Positions 18,101-27,831 of a stretch of DNA of 64,000 bases are shown here, in pieces. Source of the DNA: Verrucomicrobiia bacterium (GTDB lineage: Bacteria; Verrucomicrobiota; Verrucomicrobiia; Verrucomicrobiales; Akkermansiaceae); the NCBI GenBank assembly GCA_030431475.1, contig JAUIJD010000024.1, positions 1 through 64,000 on the forward strand, read 5' to 3'. The notes under the pieces are model-generated. The model was not told where the DNA came from and made no database searches. It saw nothing but the letters and a program-made list of their open reading frames with translations. The stretch's first letter is position 1; every line of letters starts with the position of its first letter. Both the position numbers and the translations under genes were made by a program.

Positions 18101-18683
18101 TGGCCCCGCCGTTGTGGAAACTCTGCGGGTCGTACTGGTTGATCAGTACCTCCTCGCTGCCCGCGTCGATCCGCCCCGTCGTCAGGTTCCACTCGAAACA
18201 TGAGAGCCGCCAGTAACTCCGGTCCTCCAGGTCGAGATAGCTGGGCCGGTGGCTGTAGCAGGCATACACCCGGTTCTCCCCGGCCGTGCCGAACGCGGGA
18301 TGAAACACCAGGCTGTAGAAACCCTGGTCACCCGACGTCTGCGTCTCGACCCGCCAGTCCAGCACCTTCACCACCTCGGCCTGGGTCACCGCCGGATCGT
18401 TGTCGAAACGCCAGAGCCGCCCATCCTTGCCGACGACCAGGAGCTGGCCGCTTCCCGGGACCTCGAGAAGGCGCAACGGATCGACGAAGGTCAGGTGGGG
18501 AAAGGCGTTCACCGCCTGCCAGCCCGTCGGCTCGCCCGGGGCCTGCGGCGGAAAGGTGCCGTTGAAGTAGGCACCGACCGGAGCGAGGGCGTCCAGGCCA
18601 CCGCCGGCCACCGCCGAGACCCCGAGAGCCCATGCCATCAGCACCCTTCGCACCGGGCATCGGTAGCCGATGGGAACATCCAC
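15183..18683 (-). CDS. Secreted beta-propeller/diheme cytochrome/discoidin multidomain protein
   Basis: A 1166-residue exported protein. The signal sequence probably starts at Met16 (MAWALGVSAVAGGG; codon at 18638). Domains in order: a sugar/sorbosone-dehydrogenase-like beta-propeller (about 35-460; GDQGFYSLVFHPAFG, LYLSTGDGGAKDD, DDNPWQDPAGG, RSPHAVHPD, GEIWVGDVGQ); a diheme cytochrome-like region with CLLCH near 614 and CAHCH near 694; a discoidin-like F5/8 type C domain (about 800-925); an Ig-like domain; and a C-terminal module with a calcium-site-like DEDGDGWATLLEFAFGLDP. A periplasmic or extracellular dehydrogenase passing electrons to its own hemes is inferred; the substrate is unknown. 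An interrupted paralogue lies upstream. Confidence 0.85.
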   Translation of the reverse strand: MDVPIGYRCPVRRVLMAWALGVSAVAGGGLDALAPVGAYFNGTFPPQAPGEPTGWQAVNAFPHLTFVDPLRLLEVPGSGQLLVVGKDGRLWRFDNDPAVTQAEVVKVLDWRVETQTSGDQGFYSLVFHPAFGTAGENRVYACYSHRPSYLDLEDRSYWRLSCFEWNLTTGRIDAGSEEVLINQYDPQSFHNGGAMWFGEDGFLYLSTGDGGAKDDLLNTAQRMDQGLFGGVLRLDVENDPSRSHPVRRQPVDNPVWGKFSGPSWPASSTQGYGIPDDNPWQDPAGGVLEEFFAIGLRSPHAVHPDFVTGEIWVGDVGQAEREELTRIGWKSNAQWAYREGTLDGPKARPGVVEGFECEPDHEYSHQEGTVVIGGMRYRGAKWSTSLGGKVLFGDHFRGWVRTLEPGDSGGASQVEEIVTGLPTGLKAGLANFCTDAAGEVYLMILNGTNQAGGTILKLAPQGVLPEPPPMLSQTGVFQDLVSLTPAAGVIPYDVASPLWSDGATKRRWIILPHDGALDSPEEKIGFEEHGPWRFPEGTVFVKHFEIEVSPGLVKRLETRFLVCTEGGGKYGVTYRWNAAGTDAVLLTGGATESYTVELDGGGTELREWQYPGRADCLLCHNPAAGQALGFRTASLNRDFHYPSTGRIDHQIETLNDLGAFDRTLTAAEIADLIAARSLSDEEAPLEHRVRSYLDSNCAHCHRPGAAGSGFDARLGTPLAKQGMVGAEISGAYSLGPDGRYLRPGEPLLSAIHVRTAAAGNGDAMPPLAKNVVDHGAVEYLQRYILGLEAAAFATEPLPEARYVRLHALTSTADFAALAEFSVLGPSGAALPITGLSVAGVDSEETVTGFHPAAQVIDGDSGSYWRSAEGVALPQRLTLDLGSIREIGGHLCLPRQDDPNGRILDYRIEHSIDGVTWSPMDEGTWSGGADGERFDDPIGWRPARCEIAGPTGMEMAPFEVTVVFDMSVDDLTIGDFEVSGGAVTGLRGSGDYFVATVTPAARVVDVTVAADAVDPVGRGSRVSNTWTVVSPISFEDWAADHGVSDAPLGDEDGDGWATLLEFAFGLDPEASGVASVGAGGVHGLPVAAVEDRAGERLRLTYLRRRDVPSLSYQCEFGGDPGLLGPVEAAEEVERLDSVWERVTVDDPVAVSEATHRFGRVRVTLDVP

Positions 18684-18701
18684 CTCAAGAACCCGTGCAC
18701 C

Positions 18702-20804
18702 TCACGGCGAAAGCGTGACCCGTACCCGACCGAACCGACGCGGAGCGGTGCCGACGTTTTCGGTGTCGAGCACCGTGACCCGCTCCCATTCCTCATCGAC
18801 ACCCTCCACGCTCGGCACGGCCGTCGCCGCGGAGAACGACGCCGGACCGTCCCCGAACTCGGGCTCGTAGGTCAGCCCGGTCGCCCCCCGCCGCCGCAGG
18901 TAGGTCAGCTCGAGCCTTCCCGACGGGCCGGGCTCGGACAAGCGCACCCTCGGCAAGCCGGACGCCGGAATCCCCCCGTCGTCGATCCGGCGGTCCGAAA
19001 CCGCCGGGTCGAGGCCGAAGGCAAACTCGAGCAGCTTGGCGATCCCGTCGCGATCCTCGTCGGCGAGCGAGGTGGCCACCGTGCCGTCGACTCCGGCCGC
19101 GAGCGCCCAGACCTCGTAGGCGCTCAGGACCGTCGACGAGAAGGGGTTGGAGGCGTGGTTGAGCGCGCCTTCATCATCCACCGCCACCCCCTCCGGAATC
19201 TGGACCGCCACCGATCCGGCTGCCGGAGAAAGTTCGACCTGATAGGTGGCGCCGACGCCGCTGAAATCTGTCACACTCCCGCCGGTCACCAGCACGTCGG
19301 AGGCCTCGAAGCCGGTCACCGCCTCCGAGAAACTCACCGAAACCGTGAAGGGCCCCGCCACCGCTCCGGCCGGCCCGACGAGCGTGGTCAGCGGCCTCAC
19401 GCTCTCGAGCCAGATCGTGTCGATCCGCGTCCCGTCGTCGCGGGCGTAGAGTTCCATCGTGTGGGCACCGGCCGATAGCGTGAACACGCTGGGGCTCGTC
19501 AGCGGATTCCGGGTGCTGTTGGCGATATCGAGATGGAACTGGCCTGTGCCCACGTTGCCATCCTGGTTGGTGTGCCACGGGTCGGGCCCGGCATCGCCGT
19601 CAAACCCGAGATAGAACGAATCGCTGCTGAAGTCGTCGGACCGGGTCGTGCCCCTCACCCGGTAGTCCCCGGTCCGCGGAATCACGGGAGCGAAGGACAC
19701 CTTCAAGCTGGCATCGAAATCCCAGGTCGAGCGCGATTCCTGGGGCGTCCACAGGTAGGCCCCACCGCTCGCCGAGGCATCCGCCACGACCTCGAACCCT
19801 GCGACGATGTCGGCCGCTTCCGCCTCGAACCACAACCGCTGGTTCAGGAACAGGGTGGAAAGCGTGACGCCCCCTCCCATGACATTGCCGACCGTGTCGA
19901 CCACGGCGCCATCGACCAGATCGATCCTCACGGTCCCCTCGCTGGCCGGCGTGATGGTCAGGCGATAGTCGAAGCCCTCCGCCACGATCGCATCCAGCGT
20001 GCCGTTGGTGACGATCAGGTCGGAGGCGTCCAGTCCGTTCACCTCCTCACCGAACCCGAGCATCGCGTCGAAGGTGCCCGTCACCTGGGGTGCCACCCCG
20101 GAGAAAACGGGGACCGGCGGGAGGGTGTCGATGAAATCGACGCTCAACACGGCCGACGCGAGACTACCCTCGCCCTCGGGATCGACGGCGTCCGCCGGCA
20201 CCGACACCGAAACCGTCGCGGCGGTCGGGAGGATCGTCGCCACGTAGTAGTAGCCGACACCGCGCACGGCAGCGACCGAACCGCCGGTCACCTGCAGGTC
20301 CGCCCCGTCAAAATCGTCGACCGCCATGTCGAAGACCACCGTGACGTCGAACGCGCCGCCGACCGTGCCCGAAGGCCCCGCGAGCTGGCAACGTGCCGGC
20401 CGCCGGCCGGCGTCCTCATCGAACCGGCGCGTGCCGGTGCCGTTCGACCAGGTTCCCGAGTCCATCGGAATCCAGTTCGTGCCGTCCGAACTGTGGTGAA
20501 CCTCGTAGTTCGCGATACGGCCGTTGGCGCTGTCCTGACGCGGAACGTACTCGTAGCCGCCGACCGCCCGCACCGATCCGAGATCGAGCGTGAGGTGGTG
20601 GGGCAAGGGAGCTTCGTAGGCACCCCACTCCGTGTGCCAGAATGTCCCGGAGTCGCCATCGATGGCATGCGCGGCCGGGTTGAAGGCATCGACGGTTTCC
20701 TCCGAATCGAAATCGGCGACCGAAATCTCCGAGACCGGAATCACCGCGCCCGAGGCATCGAGCACGCGCAACTCCGCAACCGTGGTCCACGGGTTGCCGT
20801 TCAC
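18702..20804 (-). CDS. C-terminal part of the second cytochrome/discoidin protein, cut off by an in-frame stop
   Basis: A 700-codon open frame in the same frame as the gene ending at 20886; only one TAA and 27 sense codons separate them. The earliest start here is an internal GTG (VNGNPWTTVAEL), so independent expression is unlikely. Content: a discoidin-like domain (about 1-110; HAIDGDSGTFWHTEWG, LTLDLGSVRAVGGYEYVPRQD), Ig-like domains, a carbohydrate-binding-like domain (about 330-480; FEAEAADIVAGFEVVADASA, DFSSDSFYLGFDG), another Ig-like domain, and the C-terminal module with DEDRDGIAKLLEFAFGLDP. It is probably part of one broken or recently mutated gene of 1509 codons plus stop. Confidence 0.65.
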   Translation of the reverse strand: MNGNPWTTVAELRVLDASGAVIPVSEISVADFDSEETVDAFNPAAHAIDGDSGTFWHTEWGAYEAPLPHHLTLDLGSVRAVGGYEYVPRQDSANGRIANYEVHHSSDGTNWIPMDSGTWSNGTGTRRFDEDAGRRPARCQLAGPSGTVGGAFDVTVVFDMAVDDFDGADLQVTGGSVAAVRGVGYYYVATILPTAATVSVSVPADAVDPEGEGSLASAVLSVDFIDTLPPVPVFSGVAPQVTGTFDAMLGFGEEVNGLDASDLIVTNGTLDAIVAEGFDYRLTITPASEGTVRIDLVDGAVVDTVGNVMGGGVTLSTLFLNQRLWFEAEAADIVAGFEVVADASASGGAYLWTPQESRSTWDFDASLKVSFAPVIPRTGDYRVRGTTRSDDFSSDSFYLGFDGDAGPDPWHTNQDGNVGTGQFHLDIANSTRNPLTSPSVFTLSAGAHTMELYARDDGTRIDTIWLESVRPLTTLVGPAGAVAGPFTVSVSFSEAVTGFEASDVLVTGGSVTDFSGVGATYQVELSPAAGSVAVQIPEGVAVDDEGALNHASNPFSSTVLSAYEVWALAAGVDGTVATSLADEDRDGIAKLLEFAFGLDPAVSDRRIDDGGIPASGLPRVRLSEPGPSGRLELTYLRRRGATGLTYEPEFGDGPASFSAATAVPSVEGVDEEWERVTVLDTENVGTAPRRFGRVRVTLSP

Positions 20805-20885
20805 CTCGGAAAGCGCAGTCAGCCGGAGGTAGCGGGCCTGCGGCGCCGGGGTGGTTTGAAAGTCGGCGGGATCCAGCGCGCTGAT

Positions 20886-23231
20886 TTAGTCCGCCATGGC
20901 GGACACCGCCTCGTCGTCGACCACGTTCTTGGCCAGCGGCGGCATCGCGTCGCCGTTCCCCACGGCGGCGAGACGGACGTGCAGTGCCGACAGCGACGGG
21001 TCGCCCGGCTTGAGGTAGCGACCGTCGGGACCGAGGTCGAAGAAGCCCTGGATCAGCGCGTCCACCAGATTCTGCTCGTCGAGCGGCGTCGCAAGGCGGG
21101 CATCAAACCCCTCGACCTGCCCGCCCGGCTGGTGGCAGTGGGCACAATTCGAGTCGAGGTAGGAACGCACGCGGTGCTCGAGCGGCGCCGACTCGTCGTC
21201 CAGCGGACGGGCCTCGATGAAATCCCGGAGCTCCTGCTCGCCGAGGAAGCGGTCGAACATCCCGAGAGCGTTGAGGGTCTCGAGCTGGTTCGCCGTGCGC
21301 CCGGTCGCGGGGTAGAAATGATCCCGGTTGAGCTGGTGGGTGCGGAATCCCAGCGCCTGCCCGGCCGCCTCGTTGTGACAGATCAGGCAGTCCGCCCGCG
21401 AAGGATAGTCCCAGTCACGGGTCTCGACGCCCCCGCCTTCGAGCGCCACCTCGTACGACTCGATCAGTCCGCCGGTCAGCAGCTCGGCATCGGTGCCCGC
21501 CTCGTTCCACTTGTAGGTCATCCCATACTTCCCGCCCGCGTCGGTGCAGACCAGAAACCGCGTCTCCAGGCGCTTCACCACCCCGGGCGCGGTTTCGACC
21601 TCGAAATGCTTCACGAACACGGTGCCGGCCGGAAACACCCAGTTGCCCTCCGCGCTGAAGTCGATCTGTTCGGCGGACGTGTCGTGGATGCCGTCGTTGG
21701 GGAGGACCACCCAGCGGCGCTTCGCCGCCGCATCCGACCACAGCGGATTGGCGACATCGTAGGGGATCACTCCGGCGGCCGGCTCCAGGGTCCCGAGATC
21801 GTCGAAGACCCCGGTCTGCGACAGCCACGGCGGCGGCTCGGTGGAAATCCCCTGGGCCTGGAGTTTCATGATCGTTCCTCCCGGTTGATCGGTGCCCGCC
21901 AGGTTCATCAGATAGATCTCGCCCGAGTCGTCGGTGCAGAAGTTCCCGAGTCCGGCCTTTGCACCGGTGTCGAAGCCCTCGAGGATCATCTCGACCACCG
22001 GGGCACCGCCGCCGGCGTCCGGCTCAAGCGTCCAGATCCGCCCTCGGACGTGGTCGCCGAACAGCACCTTGCCGCCGAGCTGGTCCGCCCACTTCGCCCC
22101 GCGGTAGCGCATGCCGCCGATGATGCACGTGCCCGTGCCCCGACCGTAGTCGTGCACCGGAAACTCATCCACGCCGATCAGGCTGCCGGGCTTCGCCTTC
22201 GGACCGCCGGTGAAGCCTTCCTGATAGGCCCATTGGGCGTTCGACGCGGAGCGGATCCGGGTCATTTCCTCCCGCGTCCCCTGGCCGACGTCGCCGACCC
22301 AGATGTCTCCGGTCAGCCGGTCGAGATGCATCGAGTGCGGACTGCGCAGCCCGACCGCGAAAAACTCCTCGAGGATCCCCCCCACCGGATCCTGCCACGG
22401 GTTGTCGTTCGGGATGCCGTAGCCCTGCGACGAACTCGCCGGCCAGGCGGCACCCGTCGGCTTGTTCCAGCCCGGGTCCTCGGTCGGCTGACGGCGAATC
22501 GGATGCGATTTCGCCGGATCGTTGTCGACATCGATCCGGAACACCCCGCTGAAGAAGCCCTGATCGATCTTCTGCGTGTTGTCGTAGGCGTCGCCGGACC
22601 CGCCGCCGTCGCCGCAGGAGATGTAGAGGAAGCCGTCGTCGCCGAAGAACATCGCCCCGCCGTTGTGCCAGCTCTGGGGGTCGTACTGGTTGATCAGGAT
22701 GTTCTCGCTGGCGGGGTCGAGCGTGCCCGTGGCCGACTGCCAGTTGAAGCGGGACACCCTCCAGTAGGTCCGGTTGTTGTCGTCCACGCCGAGCACCGGA
22801 CGATGGTTGTAGCAGACGAACACATGGAACTCGCCCGGGGCCCCCACCTGACCGAAGTCCGGATGGCAGACCGCGCTGTAGAATCCCTGGTCGCCGGAGG
22901 TCTCGGTGAAGTCCCGCCAGTCCAGCACCTCCACGACTTCGGCCTGCGTCACCCCCGGATCGTTCTCGAAACGCCAGAGATGACCGTTCTTTCCCACCAG
23001 CAGAAACTCGTCGGTGCCGGGAATTTCGGTCATCGAGAGCGGATCGACGAAGCTCAGGTTCGGAAAGGCGTTCACCGCCTCCCAGCCGGTCGCCGTGCCC
23101 GGAGCGGAGGCGGGCAGCAATCCGTTCAGATAGCCTCCCACCGCCTCAGGGCCGTCGAGACCGGCTTGCTGGCCACGGACCGATCCGAGCCCGAGCGCCA
23201 GCATGAAGCTCACTTTGACAACCCATTCCAT
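20886..23231 (-). CDS. Beta-propeller/diheme cytochrome protein, truncated paralogue
   Basis: 781 residues, aligning almost without gaps to the first 782 residues of the neighbouring 1166-residue protein. Signal sequence: MEWVVKVSFMLALGLGSVRG. The propeller carries GDQGFYSAVCHPDFG, LYISCGDGGGSGD and GDIWVGDVGQGTREE. The hemes are CLICH near residue 614 and CAHCH near 694. It stops at TAA (20886-20888), where the paralogue has TAC for Tyr783, so one base change explains it. The product still has complete propeller and heme domains but lacks the discoidin and sorting-like C-terminus. It may be a functional short form, a pseudogene or a sequencing error. Confidence 0.8.
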   Translation of the reverse strand: MEWVVKVSFMLALGLGSVRGQQAGLDGPEAVGGYLNGLLPASAPGTATGWEAVNAFPNLSFVDPLSMTEIPGTDEFLLVGKNGHLWRFENDPGVTQAEVVEVLDWRDFTETSGDQGFYSAVCHPDFGQVGAPGEFHVFVCYNHRPVLGVDDNNRTYWRVSRFNWQSATGTLDPASENILINQYDPQSWHNGGAMFFGDDGFLYISCGDGGGSGDAYDNTQKIDQGFFSGVFRIDVDNDPAKSHPIRRQPTEDPGWNKPTGAAWPASSSQGYGIPNDNPWQDPVGGILEEFFAVGLRSPHSMHLDRLTGDIWVGDVGQGTREEMTRIRSASNAQWAYQEGFTGGPKAKPGSLIGVDEFPVHDYGRGTGTCIIGGMRYRGAKWADQLGGKVLFGDHVRGRIWTLEPDAGGGAPVVEMILEGFDTGAKAGLGNFCTDDSGEIYLMNLAGTDQPGGTIMKLQAQGISTEPPPWLSQTGVFDDLGTLEPAAGVIPYDVANPLWSDAAAKRRWVVLPNDGIHDTSAEQIDFSAEGNWVFPAGTVFVKHFEVETAPGVVKRLETRFLVCTDAGGKYGMTYKWNEAGTDAELLTGGLIESYEVALEGGGVETRDWDYPSRADCLICHNEAAGQALGFRTHQLNRDHFYPATGRTANQLETLNALGMFDRFLGEQELRDFIEARPLDDESAPLEHRVRSYLDSNCAHCHQPGGQVEGFDARLATPLDEQNLVDALIQGFFDLGPDGRYLKPGDPSLSALHVRLAAVGNGDAMPPLAKNVVDDEAVSAMAD

Positions 23232-23286
23232 CCGTCTCAGCTACGATGGATCCGAACCCACGGCAAGCGACAAGCTCCAGCCGCCG

Positions 23287-25410
<2,124 letters not shown>

Positions 25411-25461
25411 CAAACTGTTCAAATGAACCAATCCACGAGCCTCCGGTCAAGCCCGCGACCC

Positions 25462-26751
25462 TCACCCCACCAGGTCCCCGATCGAGCCGAAGTCCGGCGT
25501 GAACAGCCGCTGATACATCCGCGCCGCGTAGCCGTCACTCATGCCGGCCAGGAAATCGCACACCAGCCGCGCCCGTTCCCACTCGCTTCCGGCCGACGCG
25601 ATTTCGTCCGCCGCGTCCTCCGGCAGGAGCTGGAACATCTGCCCGTCGATCGCCTCGCCCTTGACGTAGCGTTTCTCCAGCAGCTCCCACAGCATCCGCA
25701 GCATGTGGCTGCCCTTGTGCTCGAGCTGCTTGAGCTGCGGCGAAAGGAACACCACCTCGAAGGCCAGCCGTTTGAACACCTTCGACTCGGCCCGCACCTC
25801 CGGATCCACCACCAGCCGGAACCGGTAGCGATTCGTCGATCCGCTCATGAAGTTCGTGTCGCTCTCCAGCGAGGTCGCCCGGATGTAGCGCCCGATCCGC
25901 TTGCCGACAAAGGGGTCGACGCTCTCGCGCCGGATCGCATTCATCAGCTCCCCCAGCGGGGTGCCCTCGCCGGTCGACTCCCCCGACTTTTCCGCCCAGC
26001 GCTCGATCCGTTCGAGGTTCAGGAAACCCGCGCGCACGCTGTCGGAGAGGTCGTTCAGCGAGTAGGCGGTGTCGTCGGCCCAGTCCATCACCTGGCACTC
26101 GATCGACTTGAACCCGTCGCGCACGTCGCCCGGGACCAGCTCGGCCGGAAAATCGTGGCCTCCCAGGGCCCAGTCGAGGGCGTCCTGCTGGAAATCGTAG
26201 AGGAAGTGGTTCTCCGGGACGTCCTTCTCGAGATACTTCCTCTCGCTCCACAGCGACTTGTACTTCAGCACCGCGTCGGTGAAGGCACGGCTCGGATCCA
26301 TCCCGGTGCGCTTCGCGGAAAAGATCCGCTCGCACAACAGCCGCAGCGTCTGGGCGTTGCCCTCGAAGCCGCCCCACGCGGCCATCAGGTGGTTCAGCGT
26401 CCGCTCGCCCGCGTGACCGAAGGGCGGGTGCCCGAGATCGTGCGAGAGGCAGGCGGCCTCGACCAGGTCGGGGTCGATGAAGAAGTCGTCCGCCAGCGGA
26501 TCGCCCTGCGCCCGCAGCCAGTGGCAGATCGAGCGGCCGATCTGCGCGACCTCCAGCGAGTGGGTCAGGCGCGTACGGTAGAAGTCGTACTCGCCGCTCC
26601 AGAAGACCTGTGTCTTGTTCTGCAACCGCCGGAAGGCGGGCGTGTGGAGCACGCGGTCCCGGTCGATCTGGAACGGCGTCCGAAAGTCGCCTTCCTCAGT
26701 CCGGCCCGAGCGCCGCTCGAGGTCGAAGGCTCCGTAAAAGCGATTCCGCAT
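25462..26751 (-). CDS. dgt: Deoxyguanosinetriphosphate triphosphohydrolase-like HD protein
   Basis: A 429-residue HD-domain enzyme of the dGTPase family, hydrolysing dNTPs to deoxynucleoside and triphosphate. Family features: the opening DRDRVLHTPAFRRLQNKTQVF, then TRLTHSLEVAQIGRSI, HD motif AACLSHDLGHPPFGHAGE, and YDFQQDALDWALGGHD...MDWADDTAYSLNDLSD, supplying the metal-binding H...HD...D set. Length is typical. It lies between RecQ and a membrane protein gene on the same strand; co-regulation with RecQ is possible (51 bp gap). Confidence 0.93.
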   Translation of the reverse strand: MRNRFYGAFDLERRSGRTEEGDFRTPFQIDRDRVLHTPAFRRLQNKTQVFWSGEYDFYRTRLTHSLEVAQIGRSICHWLRAQGDPLADDFFIDPDLVEAACLSHDLGHPPFGHAGERTLNHLMAAWGGFEGNAQTLRLLCERIFSAKRTGMDPSRAFTDAVLKYKSLWSERKYLEKDVPENHFLYDFQQDALDWALGGHDFPAELVPGDVRDGFKSIECQVMDWADDTAYSLNDLSDSVRAGFLNLERIERWAEKSGESTGEGTPLGELMNAIRRESVDPFVGKRIGRYIRATSLESDTNFMSGSTNRYRFRLVVDPEVRAESKVFKRLAFEVVFLSPQLKQLEHKGSHMLRMLWELLEKRYVKGEAIDGQMFQLLPEDAADEIASAGSEWERARLVCDFLAGMSDGYAARMYQRLFTPDFGSIGDLVG

Positions 26752-26809
26752 GGACCGTCCTTAGCCCGCCGGTGTCCCGGCGGGCAAAGGAAAACAGTCC
26801 GGAGGGAAA

Positions 26810-27571
26810 TCACTGGGTCCCGGCGGCCGCCTGGGCGGCCTTGATGTCCTCGAGCGTGGTCTCTTCCATGCCACTCAGGCCCTTGGCCACGGTGCCCATG
26901 GCGGCGAGCTTGCCCTTGCGGACCGCGAAGCCGTCGGCCTCGTCGCCCATCAGCTCGCGCAGTTCCGCGGTCATGTTGAGATCGTCGTCCTCGGACACGC
27001 TGTTCGGATCGACGCCGAGCATTTCGGTCGCGGAGTTGATGTGGTCGCCACGCACCGCCACCTCCTTGAGGGCCTCGTCGAAGCTCTCCTTGGTGTTGGC
27101 CATGGTCTTGACGTCGTTCACCCCCTCACCGAGGTGGTGGACAAAGGTCTCGAACTTGCCGCGGAGCTCCGGATTCACCGCCACCACCGTCACCGGCGTG
27201 ACGAAGAGCGCCAGCAGGGCCACGTTGGCGACGAGCTTCACCCGGCCCTTCTTCTTGGTCAGGCGGGAATCACGCTCCTCGAGCATGGCCGCGAGCTCCT
27301 GGTCCTGCTCGGTGTGATGCTGCTCGACCTTGGCTTCCGGCTTCGGCTCGGCCGGCGCCGCACGCTCGGCTTTCTCCTCGACCGGCGCCTCCGCCGCCTC
27401 CACCGCGGCCTGCATCGCCGAAACCTTCAAACGGGAGGTTTCGGTCGCCGGCCGCTCGGAGCGGGTCTCGAGCGTCTTCTCGGTCACCGAGATTTCGGGT
27501 TTCCGCATGGCTTCATCGCACAAGGCCTTGATACGATCCGACTGAGTCACGAACTGGTTTTGGGAAGGCAT
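26810..27571 (-). CDS. Single-pass membrane protein of unknown function
   Basis: A 253-residue protein. A charged, Ala/Glu/Pro-rich N-terminal half with no predicted fold (for example EAPVEEKAERAAPAEPKPEA) precedes a basic stretch (RLTKKKGRVK). One transmembrane helix follows (about 113-131, LVANVALLALFVTPVTVVAV), then a helical C-terminal domain. There is no signal peptide, so a cytoplasmic N-terminus is inferred. I recognise no family. The short gap to dgt (58 bp) suggests co-transcription. Confidence 0.65.
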   Translation of the reverse strand: MPSQNQFVTQSDRIKALCDEAMRKPEISVTEKTLETRSERPATETSRLKVSAMQAAVEAAEAPVEEKAERAAPAEPKPEAKVEQHHTEQDQELAAMLEERDSRLTKKKGRVKLVANVALLALFVTPVTVVAVNPELRGKFETFVHHLGEGVNDVKTMANTKESFDEALKEVAVRGDHINSATEMLGVDPNSVSEDDDLNMTAELRELMGDEADGFAVRKGKLAAMGTVAKGLSGMEETTLEDIKAAQAAAGTQ

Positions 27572-27831
27572 GACAATTTAGATATCCTGAATATGTGGAA
27601 AGCTGAACTCCGTAATCGCGTAAGCGCAAAATATGCGGGGTTTCCGCCCCTGTTTCCGGCCTGACACCACGATTTCTCGTTTCCGGCCGGGGTTCTCCGC
27701 CGTTTCCGGGAGCTCTTCGCAAAATCGCCATTCCCCGGGTTGCGATCCCATCCCCACCCTCGGGCCGCCCCGCGACGAAGCCCGCTTTTTAGGTCGTCGG
27801 CTGGTCCGCGATCCGCTGACATCTCCCCCAG
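27572..27831. other. Divergent intergenic region
   Basis: 260 bp between the starts of a minus-strand and a plus-strand gene. The left 60 bp are markedly AT-richer than the surroundings (GACAATTTAGATATCCTGAA at 27571-27590), which fits a promoter region for the minus-strand gene. I could not assign -35/-10 boxes with confidence and saw no RNA gene or repeat here. Confidence 0.4.
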
